Shown here in pieces: positions 8,011-14,419 of a stretch of DNA of 42,998 nucleotides. This stretch comes from a virus, in IMG/VR virus record IMGVR_UViG_3300037245_001064, positions 1 through 42,998 of that record. The stretch is one strand, 5' to 3'. The notes beneath the pieces are model-generated. The model saw nothing but the letters and a program-made list of their open reading frames with translations. It was not told the DNA's origin and did no database searches. The position numbers and the translations under genes are program-made. Numbering within the stretch: position 1 is the stretch's first letter; each line of letters opens with the position of its first letter.

Positions 8011-8014
8011 CAAT

Positions 8015-8092
8015 AAAAAAGAAGATAGAGGTCACTATCACATGTTGTTTTGCTATCTCCTGACGAGGAGCTCAACAACTTATCCTTAATAT
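8015..8092 (-). ncRNA. Candidate structured small RNA upstream of tRNA-Tyr
   Basis: Downstream of the promoter at 8099-8127 the minus strand folds into an outer stem GTTGTT/AACAAC (8074-8079 with 8044-8049) enclosing CTCCT-CGTC-AGGAG, then a second hairpin GATAG-TGACCT-CTATC (8024-8039) followed by TTCTTTTTT. The last element resembles a modest intrinsic terminator. No open reading frame of note is present. It may be an independent ~80-nt RNA or a leader of the tRNA transcript. Confidence 0.5.
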
Positions 8093-8098
8093 CTATAT

Positions 8099-8127
8099 AG
8101 GATATCATGGGTTTTACATCAGGTCAA
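8099..8127 (-). promoter_or_regulatory. Promoter upstream of the structured RNA and tRNA
   Basis: Minus strand -35 TTGACC (8122-8127, five of six), 17-bp spacer, -10 TATCCT (8099-8104). The -35 box overlaps the 3' end of the upstream small gene. An inverted repeat TATCCT...AGGATA overlaps the -10 box and start region and could be an operator. Confidence 0.65.
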
Positions 8128-8315
8128 GAATCTTTCTCAAGCTTAGATAAATCAAGATTATAACCGTCCGTTGTTATTGGAATCTTCCATCTTTCTTTTT
8201 GTTTCCTTTCCACTAAAGCCCGATAAACTTTATCGTCCGATTTAGCCATATCGGAAAAGGTGTCAATATCATCAATAATATCCCACAAAGCCGTTATACA
8301 TCCGTCTTTTGTCAT
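8124..8315 (-). CDS. Small hypothetical protein with possibly shifted C-terminus
   Basis: A 63-residue acidic protein (MTKDGCITALWDIIDDIDTFSDMAKS...) with a good GAGGAGAGTTT ribosome-binding site. No family recognised. It ends LSKLEKDS, but the next frame at the stop reads LEKILDLM-stop, the same ending as the gene at 8534-8704; one fewer A in the AAA run near 8131 would join them. Either a natural frameshift, programmed slippage or a base-call error. Confidence 0.65.
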   Translation of the reverse strand: MTKDGCITALWDIIDDIDTFSDMAKSDDKVYRALVERKQKERWKIPITTDGYNLDLSKLEKDS

Positions 8316-8324
8316 AAACTCTCC

Positions 8325-8369
8325 TCACATTAAATCTAATATCTTTTCCTCACATGCCTGCATATTCAT
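8325..8369 (-). CDS. Mini-ORF ending in EEKILDLM
   Basis: Fourteen codons (MNMQACEEKILDLM) overlapping the end of the gene at 8350-8523 in another frame, with its stop a few bases before the ribosome-binding site of the gene at 8315. It carries the same C-terminal octapeptide tail as the 56-residue protein upstream. Likely a leftover or duplicated coupling tail rather than a functional protein. Confidence 0.3.
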   Translation of the reverse strand: MNMQACEEKILDLM

Positions 8370-8523
8370 CTAGTTTATTGCCAAGTTTTTTATATGCTCC
8401 CCCGTTAGCTGGTCCATATCTTTCAATTCTTCTTCTTTCTATTTTCCTGTTATATGAAGTTGAAAGCCAACAATAGCCCAATCTGTATTTCTTCGGGCCT
8501 CTGTCTTTATATGTCCTACTCAT
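8350..8523 (-). CDS. Small basic hypothetical protein
   Basis: Fifty-seven residues (MSRTYKDRGPKKYRLGYCWLS...), rich in Lys, Arg and Tyr; probably binds nucleic acid or a partner electrostatically, but no family is recognised. A strong AGGGGAGGA ribosome-binding site seven bases before the ATG supports it. It ends KLDEYAGM. The RIERYGPANGG segment suggests a short ordered domain. Confidence 0.65.
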   Translation of the reverse strand: MSRTYKDRGPKKYRLGYCWLSTSYNRKIERRRIERYGPANGGAYKKLGNKLDEYAGM

Positions 8524-8533
8524 ACGTCCTCCC

Positions 8534-8704
8534 CTACATTAGGTCAAGAATCTTTTCTTTTATCACTTCTTCTACTGACTTCTCGATCTTAGAATACTCC
8601 CCTTGGTGCTTCGTCAGGGATATACTTATCTTACCATATTCAACAGACTCTTGAGATTCAAGGAATTCACGTATGTTGTCAAGTATGCTTTCAACCTTGT
8701 TCAT
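8534..8704 (-). CDS. Small helical hypothetical protein ending EKILDLM
   Basis: Fifty-six residues, charged and mostly helical (MNKVESILDNIREFLESQES...). It starts in an ATGA overlap with the upstream Lar-like gene and is therefore probably translated by coupling. Its 3' end contains a TTGACC sequence that, in the copy near 8122, also serves as a promoter element. Confidence 0.65.
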   Translation of the reverse strand: MNKVESILDNIREFLESQESVEYGKISISLTKHQGEYSKIEKSVEEVIKEKILDLM

Positions 8705-8943
8705 AGGTTAATCCTTTGGTTCCATGACTCCGCTGCTTCGTCTAATGATTTGTAATGTCCACTCTCAAGCCCACAGCCTTTATCGTCCCCGGTGTAATTA
8801 CACCTGATCGCAAATCTCTCTGAAAAATAGGTATAGTTTACGTTCTCTTGCTTTGGGTAAACAATAAATACAATGTCTAAAGATCCACAGCAAGGACATG
8901 GTTCTACAAGTGTAGCATTTGTTTCTTTGTGTAAAAGTATCAC
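8701..8943 (-). CDS. Lar-like restriction-alleviation family protein (copy 1)
   Basis: Eighty residues from the GTG start at 8941-8943. The pattern EPCPCCGS-(26)-FAIRCNYTG..GCGLESGHYKSLDEAAESWNQRI matches the Lar family layout: a CPxCG knuckle, a second C..CG pair, then a helix with EAAESWNxR (family knowledge). Lar of Rac prophage modulates EcoKI, but most members are uncharacterised, so an antirestriction role is only suggested. GTG is chosen because GAGGGAGTTAAT provides the ribosome-binding site. The stop overlaps the next ATG. Confidence 0.75.
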   Translation of the reverse strand: MILLHKETNATLVEPCPCCGSLDIVFIVYPKQENVNYTYFSERFAIRCNYTGDDKGCGLESGHYKSLDEAAESWNQRINL

Positions 8944-8959
8944 ATTAACTCCCTCATAT
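8942..8959 (-). repeat. 18-bp direct repeat, MRELM-stop coupling tail, copy 1
   Basis: ATGAGGGAGTTAATGTGA on the minus strand is identical at about 8942-8959 and at about 9160-9177. The second copy is the 3' end of the large terminase gene (MRELM-stop). Here it lies upstream of the Lar-like gene, as a five-codon mini-cistron whose stop overlaps the GTG start. Confidence 0.9.
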
Positions 8960-9163
8960 ACGTTCTCCACAACTAGGACAATAGGTATAATTCATTGCGA
9001 CCCCCAATTCATGACGGCAATGATAAACTCCTGGATCTGAGTTCCTATCATAAAGATTAACAAATTGAGTACTGTCAGTTATTGTGATTTTCATTATATG
9101 CTTTGCGCATCCACCAGTATTGCGATTAGTATATTCTCCACATTCCTCACACCATTCTTTCAC
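8954..9163 (-). CDS. Small zinc-binding hypothetical protein
   Basis: Sixty-nine residues from the GTG at 9161-9163, which overlaps the terminase stop (GTGA) and has AGGGAG at the right spacing. It carries WCEECGEYTNRNTGGCAKH near the N-terminus and YCPSCGERI at the C-terminus, likely two halves of one zinc site. No family named; treble-clef or zinc-ribbon folds are possible. Confidence 0.65.
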   Translation of the reverse strand: MKEWCEECGEYTNRNTGGCAKHIMKITITDSTQFVNLYDRNSDPGVYHCRHELGVAMNYTYCPSCGERI

Positions 9164-10728
9164 ATTAACTCCCTCATCCCTTCCCATAAAGGATCTTCTT
9201 CAAGGTCCTGGTATGGTAGTAAAGTGTCTTTATATTCCTGCTCAAGCGGCATTGCTAGGTTTACTTTAGGATCTTCTATTCTTGCAAGGCAGTCTAACAT
9301 ATCGTCATGTTCACCGAATGGGAAAGGTACATACTCATCATTGATAAAATCCTGTGTAAGATCTCTGGTCACTCCCTGGTAGTCTACCATTGGGCAGCTC
9401 TCCGGGATAAATAACCTTCCCTCTTCAAATTTAGGGATAAGCTTCTGTATCCTGTCTTCCTTTGGCATCTTCCCACCTGTAGTCTGAATAGAGAATCTAT
9501 AGTTCTCTCGCTCCTGCCTCTCGTACATATAATCAACATCAGCCTGCATACCATATTCTTCATAGTAAACTACTTGGGGTCTGTAGTCCCGGTGTAATGC
9601 AAACAGTACATTGCCTCTCTCTGTAAGATTCAACCTGTTCCGGACCCATTTAATTACATACTGGTTCCCATCTGCTCCAATCCCTACTACAGTAAATACA
9701 GAGAAGTCATTAGATTTCTTCTTCTTGCTGGCAGGATCAACGAATATGTAAGTGTTCATATTATTGTAATGTGCGCTGTGCCAATACCTTAACCATGATT
9801 TATTGAATCCCACTTTTGACTCCTGTTGTGGATCGCATAACATTTGACATGAAAAGGTAAACGGACCCATAGCTCGCCTCTTCTTCTTTAACCAATCAAG
9901 GGACATAAGAACTGTTCTGCCGTTAACTGTCCCGTCATGGGTTGCTGGATATTTCCTCAGTTTAACAGCTTTCCTATCTATCATCACCCTGTAAGTATCT
10001 GCATAGTGATAAAATGTTCCGACATATCTCTCTACACCACCATCCATTCCAAGGTTAATAGACAGTTCCCATGCTTCTGTTATTTTCATAATCATTTCAG
10101 GTGTGGTTACTGACTCCCTGGTAATAACATCATCATATATTCTATGACTAAAGTGTTTTGATGTTGGCTGCCCGTCAACCAATCCCCAGGCTTCAACTGT
10201 GCTCTCTTTCGGATTGCTCTTTCTTTTGACTACTATCCCACTATCCAGGGACCACCGGGGAGCTTCCCTCTTTGGCTCCTGCCATAATATCTCAGGGAAT
10301 AACCATTTAAGCATAGAATTATTCTCTAACTCTGATTTGATCTGGATTAGAAACCCTTTAGCAACCGGCCTGTTGAATGAGAATATCCCGATTGTTACCT
10401 CAGGATTGTTTAATATTTCTTGGATTGATAATGTTAATGTTATAATTGTTGACTTGTAATGCTCTCTGGCCCATATGTCCAGACAATCATTAGGTTCTTT
10501 CTGTACTTCCCGGCATCGGTTAAATATCCAGTCCCGGTCTGCGTCTTTCCTTCCCATGATATGAACCAATAGGAAGAATATATCTTTCCTTGCCAGTGCT
10601 CTCATTGTGGCCCATGTTCTATTGTGCCTCGCTGCTGCCTCAAATAGTAATTTATACTTCTCTTTAGCCCTGACTCTAGCTGACAATCTCGTACTCCGCT
10701 TCAACTTCATCTGATAATTCAGGATCAT
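9160..10728 (-). CDS. terL: Terminase large subunit (packaging ATPase-nuclease)
   Basis: Pumps DNA into the prohead and cuts the concatemer. About 522 residues. A deviant Walker A, REHYKST (residues 88-94), Walker B HRIYDDVITRE (Asp199-Asp200), and the RNase H-type nuclease residues FVDPAS (Asp331) and HDDMLD (474-479) are visible; the last motif is standard for TerL. The ATG at 10728 overlaps the small-subunit gene by 53 bases and lacks a clear ribosome-binding site; a TTG at 10686 behind GGAGTACGAGA would give 508 residues and a 10-base overlap. Confidence 0.95.
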   Translation of the reverse strand: MILNYQMKLKRSTRLSARVRAKEKYKLLFEAAARHNRTWATMRALARKDIFFLLVHIMGRKDADRDWIFNRCREVQKEPNDCLDIWAREHYKSTIITLTLSIQEILNNPEVTIGIFSFNRPVAKGFLIQIKSELENNSMLKWLFPEILWQEPKREAPRWSLDSGIVVKRKSNPKESTVEAWGLVDGQPTSKHFSHRIYDDVITRESVTTPEMIMKITEAWELSINLGMDGGVERYVGTFYHYADTYRVMIDRKAVKLRKYPATHDGTVNGRTVLMSLDWLKKKRRAMGPFTFSCQMLCDPQQESKVGFNKSWLRYWHSAHYNNMNTYIFVDPASKKKKSNDFSVFTVVGIGADGNQYVIKWVRNRLNLTERGNVLFALHRDYRPQVVYYEEYGMQADVDYMYERQERENYRFSIQTTGGKMPKEDRIQKLIPKFEEGRLFIPESCPMVDYQGVTRDLTQDFINDEYVPFPFGEHDDMLDCLARIEDPKVNLAMPLEQEYKDTLLPYQDLEEDPLWEGMRELM

Positions 10729-11185
10729 TCAGGACCGTATCCATGAAATGATTTACCTCATCAGGAAGATTCTCTTTGTAGTCTGTGGTGTCTTTATTTT
10801 GTGATTGTTCATGTAAGATTAGATCTTCAGCTCTCTTTAATAGATTCTCGCCCATGCGTATTTGTTCTTTAACTGCAGATATTGAAGCTGAAAACTGTCC
10901 GTCCTCTGCAGCCTGGTGCTTTAATTCTTCCAGACTATCGGTTAATTTCTTCATATTCCCAAGGATACTCTCCCCGGATAATGTTTTATTCTTAACTGTA
11001 GCGTTAGCTTTCTTCTTATCCACAGTAGCAATAGACATTGTAATACATTTTTTCCTATGCCTGCCTACTGCTGAAGATCCAAGACTATACTTTTCTGCCA
11101 CCTTCCGTACTGGGACACCGCTAATTATGTCCCGGTCAATGGCTATAATTTTAGTGTGATCGCATACTGAACATGATGAAGCCAT
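10676..11185 (-). CDS. terS: Terminase small subunit
   Basis: A 169-residue DNA-recognition partner of TerL, immediately upstream and overlapping it. The N-terminal region has CSVCDHTK followed by a helix-turn-helix-like RDIISGVPVRKVAEKYSLGSSAVGRHRKKC; the centre is a coiled coil (KKLTDSLEELKHQAAEDGQ) and the C-terminus is acidic, the usual layout of small terminases with a DNA-binding head and oligomerisation core. The two Cys and the HxxKC may bind zinc. Start has GGAGATAGAATATCT. Confidence 0.8.
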   Translation of the reverse strand: MASSCSVCDHTKIIAIDRDIISGVPVRKVAEKYSLGSSAVGRHRKKCITMSIATVDKKKANATVKNKTLSGESILGNMKKLTDSLEELKHQAAEDGQFSASISAVKEQIRMGENLLKRAEDLILHEQSQNKDTTDYKENLPDEVNHFMDTVLNDPELSDEVEAEYEIVS

Positions 11186-11281
11186 AGATATTCTATCTCC
11201 TAGTGCTGTTTAATCATACCTAGACCGTTGTCCCGATCTGTCCCACCCAATATATCACTGTCTCACCCTTAAGATCAACTC

Positions 11282-12097
11282 TTATGCATTACTTATATGT
11301 TCTGACCAATCAGCTCTGAATGATATTATGTTCCCGTCATCCCTGGAAATTGTTCTGAATATATATTTAGTATTTCTCTTTAATAGTAGCTTAAACTCTC
11401 TTGAATTTAATCCACCCTCTGCTTTTGAGAGGTTAACACCAGCTTTCCCGGAACTCTGAGATGATAATAGATCCCCGTCATCTGTAACTGTTGGAGCTAG
11501 AGATAATAGCATTACGCTAGTTTTTGCAGAATTTCTATTGCTGTTGAAAGGGGCTACTGGTGTGCCGCCTGAGAATGTAGCTGCTTCATAGATATAGATT
11601 TCTATCTGACTTGTAGCGTTTATTAGTGTTGTTACATGCGCTGTAACATCTGTATCAGGGGTTGTAACTCCGAAAGTTATATCATCGGTATCATCAACTA
11701 CCTGGAACCCTGAAATAAAATAGTTATCACCTTCGTTTATTTTGTGGGCTGGCTGTAAAATGGTCAACAATGATCCTGTTGTGGGGTCTATTTCGTTTTG
11801 TTTCCCGATATGTCCACCATCATCTACAGTCAATGTTTGGCTATCAGGACCGTAGGCAAGTTTGGCATATAATATATCATCTGCGTTTTGTACTGAAAAG
11901 AATAGATGGTCTTTATTGTTTGCCGGGTGCATCAGGAACGTGGCCCCGTCTTCATCTGTTGGAATTCCATCGTCGGAGTGCTTCACAAGTATACACTCAT
12001 TATCTCGCTCAAACTTCTTCCAGGCTGTGCATGATTCACCTATAGCTGTGATAGCTGTCCATCCATCTCCAATTGAAATTGTATAATCAGTAGTCAT
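11282..12097 (-). CDS. Probable virion protein upstream of terminase
   Basis: A 271-residue, beta-rich protein with many T, D, G and S. The ending FKLLLKRNTKYIFRTISRDDGNIISFRADWSEH resembles the closing strand pattern of many phage capsid-decoration or head-fibre proteins (a polar-NTKY..R...N.IS...W-E motif; judged from memory). It lies outside the late structural block, next to the packaging genes. A promoter at 12194-12222 and a stem-loop at 12121-12143 precede it, and its AAAGGAGGAAACACA ribosome-binding site is very strong. Function unproved. Confidence 0.55.
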   Translation of the reverse strand: MTTDYTISIGDGWTAITAIGESCTAWKKFERDNECILVKHSDDGIPTDEDGATFLMHPANNKDHLFFSVQNADDILYAKLAYGPDSQTLTVDDGGHIGKQNEIDPTTGSLLTILQPAHKINEGDNYFISGFQVVDDTDDITFGVTTPDTDVTAHVTTLINATSQIEIYIYEAATFSGGTPVAPFNSNRNSAKTSVMLLSLAPTVTDDGDLLSSQSSGKAGVNLSKAEGGLNSREFKLLLKRNTKYIFRTISRDDGNIISFRADWSEHISNA

Positions 12098-12120
12098 TGT
12101 GTTTCCTCCTTTTCTTTTAT

Positions 12121-12143
12121 TTTAACCTCTCTATTGGGTTAAA
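12121..12143 (-). promoter_or_regulatory. Stem-loop in the leader of the 271-aa protein gene
   Basis: TTTAACC pairs with GGTTAAA (7 bp, nine-base loop). No U-run follows, so it is not a terminator; it ends about 14 bases before the AGGAGG of the next gene and could stabilise that mRNA. Confidence 0.5.
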
Positions 12144-12187
12144 TCAATCTTTCTTAATAAACATATCCTTTCCTTATTTACTGATAC

Positions 12188-12655
12188 CTAATTATTATAT
12201 TTTTTCAGAGCTTTTTCGGCAATCATCACCATTTTTTGCGAAGAGCTTCCAGAGTTATTATTTAAGAACATTTCTTTTATATCTGTCAAAGCTTCCACCA
12301 AATCTTTTTTAAGTTCTTGATTTAATTTTTCTTTCTCTTTTGTTCCTGCAATATACCCCGACCTATATCCTGTCCTCATAGTTTCTCTGTAAAGGGAATA
12401 TCCGTAATCAGAAAAATCTTTTATCTCATCAATTGGATAATCATTCTCAAAAGACTTTATTATTTTATTTTCCATATCATTCTCCTTATTTAAAATCTCA
12501 ATAATTTGGTTGTTTAAATCTTCGTTGTTTTCAGGCTTAATAATAGCTATTATTTTTTCTGTTGTGTAAAGTTCAAACTCTATATTGTCAAATGAATCTA
12601 GATAATAGCTCTCATTCACTTGCTGAAAATTATATTTAAGTTTTAACTTTCTCAT
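12188..12655 (-). CDS. Hypothetical protein, probably a fusion with an internal start
   Basis: A 155-residue reading frame with no recognised family. Around codon 60 it reads straight through a copy of the ribosome-binding cassette used by its neighbours (encoding ILNKEND), followed by ATG at 12475 (MENKIIKSFENDY...). The 95-residue internal product is therefore likely made on its own: acidic N-terminus, GYRSGYIAGTKEKEK, helical C-terminus. The first 60 residues may be a former separate gene that lost its stop. The ATG at 12655 lacks its own strong Shine-Dalgarno site. Confidence 0.6.
   Translation of the reverse strand: MRKLKLKYNFQQVNESYYLDSFDNIEFELYTTEKIIAIIKPENNEDLNNQIIEILNKENDMENKIIKSFENDYPIDEIKDFSDYGYSLYRETMRTGYRSGYIAGTKEKEKLNQELKKDLVEALTDIKEMFLNNNSGSSSQKMVMIAEKALKKYNN
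12194..12222 (-). promoter_or_regulatory. Promoter for the virion-protein/terminase genes
   Basis: Minus strand -35 TTGCCG (12217-12222, four of six), 17-bp spacer, perfect -10 TATAAT (12194-12199), located within the last codons of the upstream gene. The A-rich spacer partly reflects Lys codons there, so chance is possible. Confidence 0.5.
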
Positions 12656-12662
12656 TCTTCTT

Positions 12663-12905
12663 TCATGTCCTCTCCTTATTTAAAGCTGTCTGTTTTATTA
12701 TTCTCCACGGTGTTGGTGATGAGCTTGGAATGGTAGGCTCAATGTTTTTCCACCATTCCTCAAAATTGTAACCATCTTCTGACATAATTGTTCCAGATTC
12801 ATTCATGAAAACATATTCCTCACTTGAAAAATATTCCCGTAAAACTTTGTGCCCATCTCTCATTGCTGTTAATGCTTCGCTCTTTGTTAAATTCCCTTTT
12901 ATCAT
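12663..12905 (-). CDS. Small hypothetical protein, DUF2829-like layout
   Basis: Eighty residues. The opening LTKSEALTAMRDGHKVLREYFSSEEYVFMNESG and the later EDGYNFEEWWKN resemble small phage proteins that begin with an 'EAL..L..GKKV' helix and a strand pair, of which DUF2829 is one; this is a resemblance by eye only. It starts on a cassette ATG (AAGGAGAGGATATG). Its C-terminus TALNKERT is encoded by the next cassette copy, so stop and start of neighbours are fused through the repeat. Confidence 0.6.
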   Translation of the reverse strand: MIKGNLTKSEALTAMRDGHKVLREYFSSEEYVFMNESGTIMSEDGYNFEEWWKNIEPTIPSSSPTPWRIIKQTALNKERT

Positions 12906-12933
12906 ATCCTCTCCTTATTTAAAGCTGGCTGTT

Positions 12934-13170
12934 TTAATCACTCCATTTCCAAGAATATCTAATTGCATTATTTAATGGAAATCCACACATTAGTAAAAGA
13001 TCTTCTATAGCCGCTGTCATTTTATTATCAACAGCTTCATATTGTTCATTTGAAAATCCATTTATTAGATCTGTTAAACATTTCTCTTGATCTGGATTCA
13101 TGTTGAACCCGTCTCTTTTTGCCATACTGATAATATTATCTCTGGCATAACACATAAATTCTATTCTCAT
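12934..13170 (-). CDS. Small hypothetical helical protein
   Basis: Seventy-eight residues, unrecognised (MRIEFMCYARDNIISMAKRD..., ending AIRYSWKWSD). Predicted mostly helical. Starts at the ATG of a cassette copy. One of a run of unrelated tiny accessory genes likely made early. Confidence 0.6.
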   Translation of the reverse strand: MRIEFMCYARDNIISMAKRDGFNMNPDQEKCLTDLINGFSNEQYEAVDNKMTAAIEDLLLMCGFPLNNAIRYSWKWSD

Positions 13171-13183
13171 ATCCTCTCCTTAT

Positions 13184-13339
13184 TTAAACAAACCATTCTT
13201 CTTTCATCCATTGATAATGCTCAAACTTATCACAATTTTTACAGTCTGCGATATCTCCAATATTACAGGATACTTCTATAGTGTGTTTTTCAGTTGTAAA
13301 AATGCAATGTGCGCAATCTTCTTTTTTTTGTTCTTCCAT
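13184..13339 (-). CDS. Small Cys-rich hypothetical protein
   Basis: Fifty-one residues from the ATG at 13337-13339 (six bases after AAGGAG; an ATG at 13345 directly abuts the site and is less likely). Pattern DCAHCIFTTEKH...VSCNIGDIADCKNCDKFEHYQWMKEE has CxxC, C and CxxC, suggesting a zinc ribbon. Its stop lies in the following cassette copy. Confidence 0.6.
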   Translation of the reverse strand: MEEQKKEDCAHCIFTTEKHTIEVSCNIGDIADCKNCDKFEHYQWMKEEWFV

Positions 13340-13349
13340 TGTCATCTCC

Positions 13350-13673
13350 TTATTTAAAGCTGTCGAGATATACCACCGATAACGGGTAATACTCTGGAAT
13401 TTTACATGCTACCGCTATTGATTTCTCACACATAGCACCATCACTCTTTTTCCATCCTGGTAACATATAGATATAATCACAATCAAGTAGGGCTCTTATG
13501 TCCTCTTTCATATACGAGCTGTATGATTCGTCGTGGTCATGAGGTAGACAGCATGGATCTATTGGTATATATCCCTGGCTGGCTATTAGCTTTGATGCTG
13601 CATGAAAGTTCTCTTTATAATTGTCAATCCCGGTAATAGGCCCACTGATATAAACATTTCTATGGTTGTTCAT
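13350..13673 (-). CDS. DUF4406 / nucleoside deoxyribosyltransferase-like protein
   Basis: A 107-residue protein with VYISGPITGIDNYKENFHAA at the N-terminus, GYIPIDPCCLPHDHDESYSSYMKEDI in the middle and DCDYIYMLPGWKKSDGAMCEKSIAVAC near the end. This is the DUF4406 pattern, a small Rossmann-like family related to nucleoside 2-deoxyribosyltransferases, common in phages (family knowledge). The substrate is unknown; roles in nucleotide salvage or signalling are possible. Coupled to the upstream gene by ATGA. Confidence 0.8.
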   Translation of the reverse strand: MNNHRNVYISGPITGIDNYKENFHAASKLIASQGYIPIDPCCLPHDHDESYSSYMKEDIRALLDCDYIYMLPGWKKSDGAMCEKSIAVACKIPEYYPLSVVYLDSFK

Positions 13674-13846
13674 AAAAATAATACTCCTTGCTGATTATCT
13701 TTGTTATGTCTATCTACTAGCCTTTCCTCTAGCTCTACTCGATCATAATGAGTGAATATAGGAGTTATTATATCATCCATTGAACAATGGAATACTATCG
13801 GTTTGTGTTCCGGAAATAATTCCAATAACTCTTTAGCTGTCTTCAT
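13670..13846 (-). CDS. Small hypothetical protein
   Basis: Fifty-eight residues (MKTAKELLELFPEHKPIVFHCSMDDI...), not recognised. ATG follows AAGGGGATGAG. The stop overlaps the ATG of the DUF4406 gene (ATGA), so the two are probably co-translated and possibly work together. Confidence 0.6.
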   Translation of the reverse strand: MKTAKELLELFPEHKPIVFHCSMDDIITPIFTHYDRVELEERLVDRHNKDNQQGVLFL

Positions 13847-13858
13847 CTCATCCCCTTA

Positions 13859-14125
13859 TCATATCTCTGAGTATTTCTTGCCGGTTATTTGTTCGATTGT
13901 AATAACTAAGTTGCAATATGCACATTTACAGTCATATGGATTTTCACATGCTTCATCTGCAAAAGTCATCAAAGCCTTAACAGCCTTCCTTAGATTCTCG
14001 CCTTGTTGTTCTACTTCTGATGTCTCATAGGCTTTATAAAAATATGCGTCAGAATATCGTACATTCGTAACATGCAGCCCTTCAATATCGGGTATCAACT
14101 CTTTTAATCTTTCATCTGTCATCAT
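13859..14125 (-). CDS. Hypothetical protein with a CxC..C motif
   Basis: Eighty-eight residues from the ATG at 14123-14125, chosen because AGGGGAAAG precedes it and it overlaps the upstream stop. LRKAVKALMTFADEACENPYDCKCAYCNLVITIEQITGKKYSEI forms a helix with four Cys, a possible small metal site. No family named. Confidence 0.6.
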   Translation of the reverse strand: MMTDERLKELIPDIEGLHVTNVRYSDAYFYKAYETSEVEQQGENLRKAVKALMTFADEACENPYDCKCAYCNLVITIEQITGKKYSEI

Positions 14126-14400
14126 CTTTCCCCTACGCTGTCCGGTTCGTTTATCTTCTTGCCACAAAAACAGCAATAGTTCATATTGTTTTCTGAAAGA
14201 GTACTATCTGTTAAACAGAAACATTCTCCACAAGTTGTGTTATATGTTCCATAATCAACATCTTCTGATTCCCATGTACATTGCTCTACTGTTTCGTGTT
14301 TGGGTTGAGTCCATTCTTCTATTATCTTTTTGCATGTCGAGTTGCTAAACCTTTCAAATATTCTAAACTCTTCTATTGCCTTTTCTCTCAACTTCTCCAT
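14122..14400 (-). CDS. Small zinc-finger-like hypothetical protein
   Basis: Ninety-two residues. The second half holds TTCGECFCLTDSTLSENNMNYCCFCGKKI, two CxxC-type knuckles about 20 residues apart, typical of a zinc ribbon; the first 45 residues are helical. Preceded by CCGGAGGATAT. Function unknown; a protein or nucleic-acid contact role is likely. Confidence 0.65.
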   Translation of the reverse strand: MEKLREKAIEEFRIFERFSNSTCKKIIEEWTQPKHETVEQCTWESEDVDYGTYNTTCGECFCLTDSTLSENNMNYCCFCGKKINEPDSVGER

Positions 14401-14419
14401 ATATCCTCCGGTTTATGTG

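Larger units (their letters stand above)
12162..13362 (-). repeat. Six-copy ribosome-binding cassette (interspersed)
   Basis: The minus-strand string AAATAAGGAGAGGATATG, usually preceded by AGCTTT, recurs at 12162-12180, 12473-12497, 12664-12690, 12903-12929, 13168-13188 and 13346-13362 with few changes. Each places AAGGAG before a start codon; the TAA inside it also serves as the upstream stop in some copies. The copy at 12162 leads only to a five-codon ORF and the one at 12664 to a four-codon ORF. It looks like a mobile or recombination-spread translation signal. Confidence 0.8.
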
